Shown: piece after piece, positions 33,763-42,404 of the stretch | Numbering within the stretch: the first letter of the stretch is position 1 | Layout of the letters: the number at the start of each line of letters is the position of its first letter | Assembly: GCA_963777565.1 (NCBI GenBank) | Contig: CAVZQZ010000008.1 | Coordinates: forward strand, 243,369-307,368 | DNA: 64,000 nt | DNA from: CALMEC01 sp963777565 | Lineage (GTDB): Bacteria; Actinomycetota; Thermoleophilia; Miltoncostaeales; Miltoncostaeaceae | Reading direction: 5' to 3' | Notes under the pieces: model-generated | Databases searched by the model: none | What the model was told of the DNA's origin: nothing | What the model saw: only the letters and a program-made list of their open reading frames with translations | Translations under genes and position numbers: made by a program

Positions 33763-35070
33763 ATGACGGATCCGCTCCCGGGGCAGGCCGCCCAGCCTCC
33801 TTCGCGCCGGGTGCCACGCGGCCGGACGTCGGCCGCCAGCCCTCGGCGGGTGCGCCTCAAGCGAAAGTCGCTCGAGGACTACCGGGGCCTCGTCGGCGAT
33901 GAGATCGTGGCCGAGGTGCGCGAACTCGGACGCGCGCTCAGCGGCCTGCGGGTCCTCGAACTGAGCGCGACGGCCACCGGCGGCGGCGTGGCCGAGCTGC
34001 TCTCATCGCTGGTCCCCCTGGAGCGGGATCTTGGCATCGCGGCCGAGTGGCGGGTGATCGCGGGGGACGCACGCTTCTTCGAGGTGACCAAGAAGATCCA
34101 CAACGGCCTGCAGGGCATGGCCGTCGACCTCACCGACGCCCAGCGGTCCGAGTACCTGCGGCACAACGAGGCCAACGCTCGGGTCCTCGAGGAACGGTGG
34201 GACGTCGTCGTCGTCCACGACCCCCAACCCGCGGCGATTCGCGCCTTCGCGCCGCACGTCGGCGACCGCTGGATCTGGCGGTGCCACATCGACTCTTCGG
34301 ACCCTCATCTCCCGGTGTGGGAGTTCCTCCGGCCCTACGTCGAGCGTCACGATCGTGCGGTCTTCACGCTTGCGTCGTTCGTCCCCCCGGACCTCGCGCT
34401 CCCCACATCCCTGATCCTTCCGGCGATCGACCCGATCACCTCGAAGAATCAGGAGCTCCCCGAGTACCTGGCGCGGCAAACCGTCGCCGCACTGGGCGTC
34501 GACCTTGCCCAGCCGCTCCTGCTCCAGGTCTCGCGGTTCGACCCATGGAAAGATCCGCTCGGCGTCGTCGAGGTGTGGCGGCGCGTACGCGAGACCTTCC
34601 CAACACTCCAGCTCGCGCTCGTCGGATCGATGGCGACCGACGACCCGGAGGGGTGGCGGATCTACGAGCAGATCGAGCGAGAGACGGCCGGCGAGCCGGA
34701 GTGCCTCCTCTTCACCGACCAGATGGGGGTCGCCAATCACGAAGTGAATGCGTTCCAGCGCGTCGCCGACGTCGCGATCCAGAAGAGCACTCGCGAGGGA
34801 TTCGGGCTCGTCGTCGCCGAGACGCTCTGGAAGGGCACCGCGATGGTTGCCGGCCGAGCGGGCGGGATTCCGGTCCAACTCGAGGACGGCGTCGGCGGCT
34901 ACCTCGCCGGGACGCTCGAGGAGTTCGTCGCACGCACGACCGAGCTGCTCGAGAACCCGGTCCTGGCCCGGGAGCTGGGTGCTGCCGGCTCGATCCGTGT
35001 ACGCGACCGGTTCCTGCTCCCGCGCCTGCTCCGCGACCATCTCTCCGTCGTGCGGCAGGTCGCCGCATAA
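33763..35070 (+). CDS. GT4 glycosyltransferase, trehalose synthase (TreT-like)
   Basis: A 435-residue protein from ATG 33763 (MTDPLPGQAAQPP). After a basic lead, LKRKSLEDYRGLVGDEIVAEV and LRVLELSATATGGGVAELLSSLVPL match the TreT N-terminus, WRCHIDSSDP and LPAIDPITSKNQEL the middle, then the GT4 C-terminal domain: VSRFDPWKDPLGVVEVWRRVRE, FTDQMGVANHEVNAFQRVADVAIQKSTREGFGL (donor-binding E-x7-E region), and VAGRAGGIPVQLEDG. TreT makes trehalose from NDP-glucose and glucose. This is an osmoprotectant route; no treS/treZ genes are nearby. Confidence 0.93.
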   Translation: MTDPLPGQAAQPPSRRVPRGRTSAASPRRVRLKRKSLEDYRGLVGDEIVAEVRELGRALSGLRVLELSATATGGGVAELLSSLVPLERDLGIAAEWRVIAGDARFFEVTKKIHNGLQGMAVDLTDAQRSEYLRHNEANARVLEERWDVVVVHDPQPAAIRAFAPHVGDRWIWRCHIDSSDPHLPVWEFLRPYVERHDRAVFTLASFVPPDLALPTSLILPAIDPITSKNQELPEYLARQTVAALGVDLAQPLLLQVSRFDPWKDPLGVVEVWRRVRETFPTLQLALVGSMATDDPEGWRIYEQIERETAGEPECLLFTDQMGVANHEVNAFQRVADVAIQKSTREGFGLVVAETLWKGTAMVAGRAGGIPVQLEDGVGGYLAGTLEEFVARTTELLENPVLARELGAAGSIRVRDRFLLPRLLRDHLSVVRQVAA

Positions 35071-35190
35071 CCCTCGGCACGATCCGGCTGATCGGCAGCC
35101 GAGCGCTGAACCGCGGATGCCGGTGACGGTCGCCCAGTCTCACCGGGCAGCCGCCCGTGATCACGGCCGGCAGGCTCTAAGATCGGACGT

Positions 35191-35796
35191 ATGTCAGCCG
35201 GCGAGCATCGACGGATCTCCCTCGCGACCGAGGAGCCCATCTGGAGCCGCTTCTTCCTCGTCGCGCCGCTGGTGCTCGTGGGCACCCGGGAGCCCGACGC
35301 AGGCCACAATCTGGCCCCCAAGCACATGGCCATGCCGCTCGGTTGGCAGAACTACTTCTGCTTCGTCTGCAGCCCGCGGCACGCCACGCACCGCAACATC
35401 GAGACGACCGGTGAGTTCACCGTCAGCTTCCCCAGCCCGCAGCAGATCCTGAACGCCAGCATGGCTGCGGCCTCGCGCGATCCGGACGGTTCGAAGCCCA
35501 GCCTCGCGGCGCTCGAGACGTTCCCAGCCGACCAGGTCGCGGGCGTTCTCGTCCGCGATTCCTACCTTTGGCTGGAGTGCGAGCGCGAACGGGTCATCGA
35601 CGGGTTCGGCGATAACAGCCTCATCGTGGGCCGGATCGTGGCCGCCGCGGTCGACGAGCGGGCACTCCGCGCCTTCGAGAGCGACGATGCCGACGTCATC
35701 GGGGGGCTGCCGCTGCTGGCCTACCTCAGCCCGGGGCGCTTCGCGCCTGTCGCCCAGAGCTACTCCTTCCCCTTCCCGGCCGACTTCCGGTTCTGA
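35191..35796 (+). CDS. Flavin reductase-like (FMN-binding split-barrel) protein
   Basis: A 201-residue protein with the flavin reductase order: FLVAPLVLVGTREPDAGHNLAPKHMAMPL, FCFVCSPRHATHRNIETTGEFTVSFP, and LWLECERERVIDGFGDNSLIVGRIVAA. LAPKHMAMPLGW replaces the more common SSFxxVS motif. It probably binds FMN and reduces it with NAD(P)H, or is a flavin-dependent oxidoreductase. It sits before the M20-DUF1611 pair and is separated by 65 bp, so it may be in the same unit. Confidence 0.82.
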   Translation: MSAGEHRRISLATEEPIWSRFFLVAPLVLVGTREPDAGHNLAPKHMAMPLGWQNYFCFVCSPRHATHRNIETTGEFTVSFPSPQQILNASMAAASRDPDGSKPSLAALETFPADQVAGVLVRDSYLWLECERERVIDGFGDNSLIVGRIVAAAVDERALRAFESDDADVIGGLPLLAYLSPGRFAPVAQSYSFPFPADFRF

Positions 35797-35861
35797 GGCA
35801 ACGCGATGCGGGACGACCAGGCGCGACGTCTCCTCTTCGAACTTCGCGAGCGCGAGGAAAA

Positions 35862-36971
35862 ATGTCGGCGCTGCTCGAGCGCCTGATGCTGGCTGAGTCC
35901 CCCTCGCTCGAGCCGGCCGCGCAGAGCGCGGCGTTCGGAATCCTCGCGGACGCGTTCACCGAACTGGGCTTCGAGGTGACCCGGGTGGACGGCCGCAGCG
36001 CCGGCGATCACCTCCATGCCGCGCCGGCCGAAACAGATCCCGATGCCCCCTACCAACTGCTCCTGGGCCACATGGACACCGTCTGGCCCAGCGGCACAGT
36101 GAACGAGATGCCCGTTCGCGCATACGACGACCGCATGGCGGGCCCGGGCGCGTACGACATGAAGGGCGGCCTCGTCCAGATGATCTTCGCGCTCGGCGCG
36201 CTTCGCGACCAGGGCCTCGAGCCGCCGCTACGACCGGTTGTCTTCATCAACAGCGACGAGGAGATCGGGAGCCGCGAGTCGGGTCCGCACATCCGCCGGC
36301 TCGCCCAGGGCGCCGCTCGCGCGTTTGTGCTCGAGCCCTCGTTCGGCCCCGCCGGCAAGCTCAAGACGGCGCGCAAGGGCGTCGGGCGCTTCACCCTGCG
36401 CATCAAGGGCCGCGCGAGCCACGCCGGGCTCAGCCCCGAGGAGGGGATCAGCGCGATCCTCGAGGCCTCCCACCAGATCCAGCGGCTGTTCGCGCTGAAC
36501 GACCACGAGCGCGGGGTGACGGTCAACGTCGGCACGATCGACGGGGGTCTGCACGCCAACGTGATCGCGCCGGAAGTGACCGCGGTGATCGACGCGCGCG
36601 TGCCCACCGCCCGCGACGCGGCCGTCGTCGAGCGGGCCATTCGCGGGCTGACACCGGTGCAGGATGGCGTGTCGCTCGAGATCGACGGCGGTTTCGGCCG
36701 CCCGCCGCTCGAGCCCACGCCGCGCAATCGAGCCCTGTGGCGGGCCGCCGAGGCCGCCGCCGGGACGCTCGGCATGGAGATCGACGAGGCGGCGGTGGGC
36801 GGGGCGTCGGACGGGAACACCACGAGCCTCTTCACCGCGACGCTCGACGGGCTCGGGCCGGTCGGCGACGGCGCGCACGCCCTCAACGAGTACGTCCTCG
36901 TCTCGCAGATGCCGGAACGGGCGGCACTCCTGGCCGTGCTGTTGATGGAACCCCAGGCACGGACGGGCTGA
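35862..36971 (+). CDS. M20 (carboxypeptidase G2-like) metallopeptidase
   Basis: A 369-residue M20A-type zinc hydrolase. LLLGHMDTVWP (His ligand plus catalytic Asp), GPGAYDMKGGLVQMIFAL (bridging Asp), FINSDEEIGSRESG (catalytic Glu and ligand), LEPSFGPAGKLKTARKG, ASHAGLSPEEGISAILEA, and the closing GDGAHALNEYVLVSQMPERAALL (His ligand). CPG2-type members cleave N-acyl-glutamates and folates. An alternative, longer N-terminus encoded from ATG 35806 (RDDQARRLLFELREREEK) would join in frame if the A5 run before ATG 35862 had one more A, so the start region may carry a deletion. The stop overlaps the DUF1611 start (TGATG). Confidence 0.93.
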   Translation: MSALLERLMLAESPSLEPAAQSAAFGILADAFTELGFEVTRVDGRSAGDHLHAAPAETDPDAPYQLLLGHMDTVWPSGTVNEMPVRAYDDRMAGPGAYDMKGGLVQMIFALGALRDQGLEPPLRPVVFINSDEEIGSRESGPHIRRLAQGAARAFVLEPSFGPAGKLKTARKGVGRFTLRIKGRASHAGLSPEEGISAILEASHQIQRLFALNDHERGVTVNVGTIDGGLHANVIAPEVTAVIDARVPTARDAAVVERAIRGLTPVQDGVSLEIDGGFGRPPLEPTPRNRALWRAAEAAAGTLGMEIDEAAVGGASDGNTTSLFTATLDGLGPVGDGAHALNEYVLVSQMPERAALLAVLLMEPQARTG

Positions 36972-38086
36972 TGGGATCCCCCGTCCGATCCGCCTCCGGC
37001 GGGCACTACCTCACCAGCGTCGCGCGCATCGCCGACTTCGCCGAGCGGCCCATTTCGACCCAGTCGCTCGGCCGGACGGACTGGGCCGACGGAGATTACG
37101 TCGTCGTCGACGTCACGGGTGGAGCGCCCTTCTTGATCGAGTCGCCCAGCGGCCGGTACGTTGAGGTGCTGGAAGGCGACTCGCTGGTCGGCGCCCTCGG
37201 GCGGCGGTGCGCCACGCTGGAGGTCGTGGGCGACTGGCGCGCCGTCAGCGACGACCTGAGGATGCACACGCTCACCTCCGCCGGCGTGCTCGGCCGCTGC
37301 ACGTCCGCCGCGCAGCCGCCGCCGAGGATGGCCACCCTTCGCTACCGGGGCCACGTCATGCGCGACGGGCGCGCGTTGGCGATGCGTGACTTCGTCGCGC
37401 CACCCGCTGCCGCCGAGCTTCGCGCGCCGGTCGTACTCATCATCGGCACGTCAATGGCCGCAGGCAAGACGGTGGCGGCGACTCGCATCGTCCGAGAGCT
37501 CAAGGACATGGGTCTGCGCGTCGCCGCCACGAAGCTGACCGGCGTCGGACGCCTCAAGGACCTGCGGGCCATGGCGGACGCCGGCGCGGACGCGATCGCG
37601 GACTTCGTCGACGCAGGGCTCCCGTCGACCGCCGTCCAGGCCGCTGAGTTCGAGCCGGCCCTCCGGTGGATCCTCGGCCGCCTCGCCGAGATCGAGCCCG
37701 ACGTTGTCGTCGCGGAAGCCGGCGCGTCGCCCCTCGAGCCCTACAACGGGGAGACCGCCGTGCAGCTGCTGGGAGACCGCCGGCGCTGCACCGTGCTGTG
37801 CGCGTCCGACCCGTACGCGGTCGTCGGAGTGACGGGTGCATTCGACGTGACGCCCGATCTGATCTCGGGCATCGCCACGAGCACAGAGGCGGCGATCGCT
37901 CTTCTGGCGCGGCTCTGCCCGGTGCCGGCCCTCAACCTGCTCGACCCGGCGTCCCGGCCCGCGCTCAGGCGGATCCTCGGTGAGCGCCTGGGGATCGGGG
38001 ACCGCGGGGGCGCGAGCGCGTCTTCCGCCGTTGTCGGCGAATCCGATCCAAGCCGGGCCGTGGGCGGGCGCACCGTCTCTCCCTGA
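36971..38086 (+). CDS. DUF1611-family P-loop protein (DgcN-like)
   Basis: A 371-residue protein translationally coupled to the M20 peptidase. An N-terminal Rossmann-like part (residues 1-145) is followed by a P-loop domain: VVLIIGTSMAAGKTVAATRIVRELKDMG (nucleotide-binding GTSMAAGKT), KLTGVGRLKDL, DVVVAEAGASPLEPYNGETA, and CASDPYAVVGVTGAF. This is the DUF1611 family; DgcN members act as D-glutamate N-acetyltransferases with a racemase partner. Here the partner is an N-acylglutamate-type M20 hydrolase rather than the enolase-superfamily DgcA. The DgcN assignment is by family resemblance and needs proof. Confidence 0.85.
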   Translation: MGSPVRSASGGHYLTSVARIADFAERPISTQSLGRTDWADGDYVVVDVTGGAPFLIESPSGRYVEVLEGDSLVGALGRRCATLEVVGDWRAVSDDLRMHTLTSAGVLGRCTSAAQPPPRMATLRYRGHVMRDGRALAMRDFVAPPAAAELRAPVVLIIGTSMAAGKTVAATRIVRELKDMGLRVAATKLTGVGRLKDLRAMADAGADAIADFVDAGLPSTAVQAAEFEPALRWILGRLAEIEPDVVVAEAGASPLEPYNGETAVQLLGDRRRCTVLCASDPYAVVGVTGAFDVTPDLISGIATSTEAAIALLARLCPVPALNLLDPASRPALRRILGERLGIGDRGGASASSAVVGESDPSRAVGGRTVSP

Positions 38087-38194
38087 GGGAGGGTCGAGAC
38101 CCCAGCTGGGCTAGCGGTGGGAGAGAGCGGACCACTTGACGCCGAACATGGTCTTGACGTTCTCCACCCAGGGGGGTTCTCCTTCCTCGGCGGG

Positions 38195-38703
38195 TCAGCC
38201 GGTTGCGAGTCCGCGGGCCCATTCGACGGCGCGGTCCCGCACGCCCTCCCGAAGTGGCCCGGCCATGTCCTCGACGATGAAGCTCTCCTCTCCGACGACC
38301 TCGTACCCGTGTCCGGGCAGCCTGTGGGCGATCCCGTGCGCCGCGGACCCCGTGAGGAGTTTCGGCTTCCCGATCCGCGTGTCGAACGCGGCGGCGCGGC
38401 GACCCGTGCCCGGGTCGATCTGTTCGAACCATTCGCGCAGTCCGGTTCCGTCCAGCGCGGGTTCGATGATGCCCTTCCTGCGGGCATCATCGAGCGCGCC
38501 CTTGCGCGAGAGGTTCGAGGCCATCCCTGCACGTGGGTGGGTCCGCCGATCACGAGCAGGTCGGCGTCTGCCAGTTGATCCTCCTCGATCTGCGCGACCG
38601 AGACCAGGACGACCTCCGCGTGGTCACGCAATCCGCGCGCCACGGCCTCGGCGATCTCCCGGGTGTTCCCGAAGAGTGATTCGTAGGCGACTACGGCCTT
38701 CAC
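38195..38703 (-). pseudogene. Flavodoxin-domain protein with one frameshift
   Basis: GTG 38703 (GAGGAGG upstream) opens MKAVVAYESLFGNTREIAEAVARG, with the FMN phosphate loop SLFGNT, and VSVAQIEEDQLADADLLVIGGPTHVQG. The frame then fails near 38525; the remainder (MASNLSRKGALDDARRKG ... FDTRIGKPKLLTGSAAHGIAHRLPGHGYEV) is in the next frame to a stop at 38195. One missing base in CAGGGATGG (expected CAGGGCATGG or similar) explains it. With the repair, a 170-residue flavodoxin results. Convergent with the DUF1611 gene. Confidence 0.8.
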
Positions 38704-39116
38704 GATGCCTCCTCTGGCGTACGGACAGCTCCCAGGTTCCAGCCTGTCTCGCGCCGCCGCGTCGTGGTCATCACCGACCGGTCGTTCGGGCTCTCCGCGC
38801 CGGACGCCCGCCAGGGCGAGCGCTCATCGCCCGCCACCCAGACGTCCATCCCGACCAGGTTGCGTAGTTCCACGCGGAAGGCTCGGGGATTGCACCGGAT
38901 TGCCGGGGGCGGCACGGCACCTAGCCTGACGATGTGACGTGTCCCTCGCATCCGCTCCGCGCGTTCGTGGTGACCGCGGATATGGCGACGGCGCTCTCGC
39001 CGGTGTCGCCGTAGGAGATGATCGCCTTTCACCGCCGCTTGCGGCAACTCGGCGCATCGTTGGCTCATGAACGTCAACACGGGGCGCGTCGCCCCATCAC
39101 GAACTGGAGGTCGAGG
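38704..39116. other. Gap with no recognised gene
   Basis: 413 bp between the divergent flavodoxin-like gene and the next hypothetical gene. It should carry both promoters. No protein or RNA family was recognised in either direction. Confidence 0.45.
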
Positions 39117-39581
39117 ATGAAACGGAATCGAGAGTTCGAAGAACAGGCCCGCCGGGTTGCGCAGGCCGCGGCCCTGAGCCGACTCGTCACGCCGATGGTG
39201 CGCGAAGCCCTTTCGGACCGCAAGGTGCGCCGGTCCGCTGGAGACGCGTACGAGGCGGGACGGCGGATGTACGAGGATGTTCGCGGCGCCGACCCGAAAC
39301 ATGTTGCGGGAAGGCTGGCGCGGGATGAACGCTTTCAGAGCGAGGTTGCCGCGCTTGTGCGCTCCGCGACGAACGCCGTCGATGCGGGAATCACGAGCAG
39401 ACGTCGCCGCATCCGTCGCCGCCTGCTTTGGCTTCTGATGATCGGCACCGGAGCAGCGTGTGTCATCGGTATCGCGCTCAGGCGGAGGTGTGCGGATCTG
39501 CCGTCCGATGGCGACGGGCATGAAGTCCGCGTGTCGGAAGCAACGACGGCCACAGCTCAGACCGAGTGGATCACGGGCTAG
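39117..39581 (+). CDS. Hypothetical membrane-anchored protein
   Basis: A 154-residue protein, ATG at 39117 after TGGAGGTCGAGG. The N-terminal 110 residues are charged and helical (EFEEQARRVAQAAALSRLVTPMVREALSDRKVRRSAGDAYEAGRRMYEDV). A single transmembrane helix follows at about 115-132 (LLWLLMIGTGAACVIGIAL), flanked by a very basic stop-transfer SRRRRIRRR. Similar proteins occur in actinobacteria as hypotheticals. No function is apparent. Confidence 0.65.
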   Translation: MKRNREFEEQARRVAQAAALSRLVTPMVREALSDRKVRRSAGDAYEAGRRMYEDVRGADPKHVAGRLARDERFQSEVAALVRSATNAVDAGITSRRRRIRRRLLWLLMIGTGAACVIGIALRRRCADLPSDGDGHEVRVSEATTATAQTEWITG

Positions 39582-39785
39582 GGGGCGCGTCCGGCAGTTC
39601 GCGGAGCGGGAGCGAAGACAGCGCGCGGGTATGAGCGGCGGATCGGTTCGTGCGGAACAGCCCGAACCGACCCGTTACGCTCGACCACAGGGAAACGCCG
39701 TGGCGCAAGCGGCGCACCGAGCATCTTCGACAACCGGGCCGCCCGGCTCGAGCACGGACACTCCGCGGGAACGCGGGCCGACAGC

Positions 39786-39935
39786 CTATTGCGACTCGTG
39801 CTTCGTCTTTCGGTACAGCCAGATGGGCGTGCCGGAGAACGCCACGAACACCGCCAGGCCCAAGATCAGCGCGGTCCCTGTCCCCACTAGCGCCCAGATC
39901 AGGGCCACGGCGACGAAACCGACACAGTCATCCAG
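39786..39935 (-). CDS. Possible small membrane protein (about 49 residues)
   Basis: A reverse-strand frame reads GFVAVALIWALVGTGTALIL and continues GLAVFVAFSGTPIWLYRKTKHESQ before a TAG. Two predicted helices and a charged tail look like a genuine small membrane protein. No ATG, GTG or TTG fits; CTG 39935 (LDDCVGF) is the first option, so the start is doubtful, or the 5' end is frameshifted. Confidence 0.4.
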   Translation of the reverse strand: MDDCVGFVAVALIWALVGTGTALILGLAVFVAFSGTPIWLYRKTKHESQ

Positions 39936-40019
39936 ACGTGCGCCGGGTTCGCGTCGATTGTCCGCTCAACCGCCAGGCGCGCCGGGCCAGGCCGTCCGGC
40001 CCACCTCGAGCACGGCCCG

Positions 40020-40379
40020 TCACGTGCGCGGGGCGTACCGGTGGTGGAGCATCAGGTCGTTCCCGTCGGGGTCGGAGAAGAGCGCCATGTGGCACACGCC
40101 CGTATCGAATGTCTCGCCGAGGAAGGTCACGCCCTTCGCCTCCAACTCCGCCCGCGCCTGCGCGACATCGTCGACGTGCAGGGCGAGGTGCGCGTTCTTC
40201 TGCGGTGCGAACGGAAACCCCATCTTCTCCGGCTCCCAGATCCCGAAGCACGTCTCACCGACCCAGAACTCGAACCGGGCGGTCACGTCCGGTCTGAGCC
40301 CGAGCATCTCCACGTAGAAGTTGCGGGAGCGTTCCGCGTCCCGCGACGGAACCCCGATGAAGTCGAGCCTGCTGATCAC
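40020..40379 (-). CDS. VOC/glyoxalase-family protein
   Basis: A 119-residue single-VOC-domain protein from GTG 40379, preceded by GGAGAGGAG. ISRLDFIGVPSRDAERSRNFYVEMLGLRPD is the N-terminal beta-alpha unit, AHLALHVDDVAQARAELEAKGV the second, and MALFSDPDGNDLMLHHRY the metal-site end. VOC enzymes include dioxygenases, glyoxalases and antibiotic-resistance proteins; substrate unknown. A pair of 13-bp direct repeats lies upstream. Confidence 0.9.
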   Translation of the reverse strand: MISRLDFIGVPSRDAERSRNFYVEMLGLRPDVTARFEFWVGETCFGIWEPEKMGFPFAPQKNAHLALHVDDVAQARAELEAKGVTFLGETFDTGVCHMALFSDPDGNDLMLHHRYAPRT

Positions 40380-40403
40380 GCCGTCTCCTCTCCCGCTCGA
40401 GTA

Positions 40404-40432
40404 TCTCAATTCACACGTGTCTCAATTCACAC
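40404..40432 (-). promoter_or_regulatory. Paired 13-bp direct repeat upstream of the VOC gene
   Basis: TCTCAATTCACAC occurs at 40404-40416 and 40420-40432 (reverse strand GTGTGAATTGAGA twice), 25-50 bp before the VOC start. Two identical half-sites in one orientation, with the second containing AATT, suggest a regulator site and promoter elements. Confidence 0.6.
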
Positions 40433-40561
40433 CAGTCGGGGAGTGCGATCCGCCGACACCGGCGGGGACCCTACGCCACGGCCCGCCGCGTACGTAGGAT
40501 TGCCCAGTCGCCAAAGGGGAGGAGGGTGGCCGCGGGACACCAGGAATTGGGGGCGGTGCGA

Positions 40562-40768
40562 ATGGCCGAGGCCGCCCGGACGCGGGGCTGGTCGGATGCC
40601 CAGGCGTACAACGCCCAGCGGCTCATCGACGGGGGCATGGGGGAGCGACTCGGCTACAAGTCCTTCGAGGAGACCACGTTTGGCGGCGCCGAGGAGGCCA
40701 TCGAGGGGGAGGGCTGGGTCTACTACCTGTACGAGGAGCGCATCGAGGAGGTCGAGGGGCTTATCTGA
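40562..40768 (+). CDS. Small conserved protein (68 residues), copy 1
   Basis: MAEAARTRGWSDAQAYNAQRL then IDGGMGERLGYKSFEETTFG, GAEEAIEGEGWVYYLYEERIEEVEGLI. GGGGG precedes ATG 40562; an in-frame ATG is at 40526. A diverged copy lies at 61291-61498 with mainly third-position changes, which argues it is or was a real coding gene under selection. Acidic C-terminus, no recognised family. It borders the first tRNA-fragment repeat. Confidence 0.7.
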   Translation: MAEAARTRGWSDAQAYNAQRLIDGGMGERLGYKSFEETTFGGAEEAIEGEGWVYYLYEERIEEVEGLI

Positions 40769-40998
40769 TCCTGGCCTTGGGGCCCCGCTCGCTGGACGCC
40801 TTCGATCGAAGAAGAAGGAGCTTGATCCGGTCCAACCGGGGGAGGATTCGCGCCCGAGCCTCTCCCGAGCCCGGGCGCATGGATCGGGGTCCAAACGTCG
40901 GGCACGAGGAAGAGGAAATGGAGGGGGTGTTACCCAAACGCCCTCTCAGCGAATCGACCTTCGAACAAGGAGTGCCCGTTTGCAGGGACAAATCTGGA

Positions 40999-41050
40999 TG
41001 GGCCGTCTGGGACTCGAACCCAGGACCTTGGGACGAAAGTCGCTCCCGAC
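40999..41050 (-). repeat. tRNA 3'-half fragment with att-like context (copy A)
   Basis: Reverse strand reads CTTTCGT (anticodon loop-like), a variable region, a perfect T arm CTGGG-TTCGAGT-CCCAG, and acceptor strand ACGGCCCA. The 5' half of a tRNA is absent, so this is a fragment, not a gene. The same 3' half recurs at 42.1, 49.2, 53.6 and 57.9 kb, always in this orientation. Confidence 0.65.
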
Positions 41051-41490
41051 GTCTCGTCCTATCTCACGATGTCGACCTATTGCAGGCATTTCACGTGAGC
41101 GACCGGGCAACGGTCTCACCCCGTCTCCGGTGGTCGTATTGACACCTTGTTGACCCCTGCATGAGGGCCCCGAGCGTCACAAGAGGCGTTCCAGGCGAGG
41201 CAGCCGCGCGTTGACCGACGTTGACCCCCTACCGATTCCGGTCGTCCACGGGACGGCCTTGGGCAGGCGAGATCTCGGTCTGGATGACGGTTCTCGGGCA
41301 TGGGCAGGACCGAACGTTGCGCACAAACCAGGTCGTCGTCGCCGCGCCGGCGCTCAGCGTCGCTTGAGGCGAGCCTGGTGCAACATCGCTGAAGTCCTGC
41401 CATCCTTCCTCGACCGCTTCATAGGGACGTGAAGATCCGAAGGCTGCGAGCGGGGTTTGACAGCCGCCAAGGGAAGGAGCGGATACGGCC
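41051..41490. other. Gap with no recognised gene
   Basis: About 440 bp between the tRNA fragment and the NTF2-like gene. Short readings only; no protein motif recognised on either strand. Confidence 0.4.
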
Positions 41491-41928
41491 ATGGGCGCAC
41501 AAGTTGGGGTGAACCCGAAGGACGTCCTCGAGCGTCTGCATCGCGCGGTGAACCGGCATGACCTGGAGGCGTTTGTCGCCTGCTTCCATCCGGACTACCG
41601 GAGTGAGCAGCCCGTTCATCCAAATCGAGGCTTCGGCGGTCGAGAACAGGTCCGTGCGAACTGGAAGGCGCTCTTCGAGGGCATACCCGACTTTCACGCC
41701 GAGTTGCTCGCCACTGCCATCGAGGGTGACGCGGTGTGGTCGGAATGGCACTGGACCGGCACCCGAGCGAATGAGGCACCGCTCGACATCCGCGGAGTCA
41801 CACTCTTCGGGATCGAGGCCGGTTGGATCGTCTCAGGACGGCTCTACATGGAGGAAGTCGAAGAGGCCGGAGGGGACATCGACGAAACCGTACGTCGCTT
41901 CGCGGAAGGAACTCAGCGAGAAGACTGA
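41491..41928 (+). CDS. SnoaL/NTF2-like protein
   Basis: A 145-residue protein with the NTF2-like pattern: DVLERLHRAVNRHDLEAFVACFHPDYRSEQPVHP, GGREQVRANWKALFEGIPDFHAELLATAIEGDAVWSEWHWTGTR, and GVTLFGIEAGWIVSGRLYMEEVEE (cited in pieces). GGGAAGGAGC precedes the ATG. Family members are cyclases, isomerases or ligand-binding proteins. No catalytic residue can be assigned. First intact gene inside the accessory region. Confidence 0.88.
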   Translation: MGAQVGVNPKDVLERLHRAVNRHDLEAFVACFHPDYRSEQPVHPNRGFGGREQVRANWKALFEGIPDFHAELLATAIEGDAVWSEWHWTGTRANEAPLDIRGVTLFGIEAGWIVSGRLYMEEVEEAGGDIDETVRRFAEGTQRED

Positions 41929-42088
41929 GTCGCTTCGCTCCGGCCCCCGAGTGAGCTCTGCAGCGCGTGGCTCGCCCTTCGGAAATTCGAACTCGGATCG
42001 ATCGGAATGCCGGCCCGTTTCGGTCCGCTCTCTGTGGCGTTTCCAAGCAGGGGTTAGAACAGCACGTCTTGCGCACCGCCGAAGAGGG

Positions 42089-42133
42089 TGGGCCGTAAGG
42101 GATCGAACCTTCGACATGGGATCAAGAGTTCCC
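42089..42133 (-). repeat. tRNA 3'-half fragment (copy A2, Lys-CTT-like loop)
   Basis: Reverse strand: CTTGATCCCATGTCGAAGG-TTCGATC-CCTT-ACGGCCCA. It matches copy C at 53594 more closely than copies A, B and D. The rest of the tRNA is missing. The region 41929-42404 holds nothing else recognisable. Confidence 0.55.
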
Positions 42134-42404
42134 TCCGGGGCTTCCCTCGCTTTCGGCCTTTCCCGTGATTCCCGCTTGGTGACTGGGATCCCGCCTGTCA
42201 TCGGATGCACGGTGGTTGGTGTGGACGTGGACCCTTTGTGTGGCCCGGTTGCCCACTTCGCAGGTGCGTCGGGTGGGGGAAAGCCGTGTCTCCGATCCGC
42301 GCGCGCGCCGATTCCCGGCGGTGTCCGGTGGGCCTACCCTCGGAGAACTGACGGCACCAATCCGCGGGCAGGGTCCTCGGTCGACCAAAGCAGGAGGTTC
42401 CCCC

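Noticed and set aside
38087..38110. Terminator after the DUF1611 gene
   Set aside because: GTCTC/GAGAC and TCCCT/GGGA pairs are interrupted and the loop is poor; not convincing enough to list.
40999..41075. Complete tRNA gene on the reverse strand
   Set aside because: Only the T arm and acceptor 3' half fit; the sequence where the D arm and 5' acceptor should be has no TTAGCTCAG-like motif or pairing.
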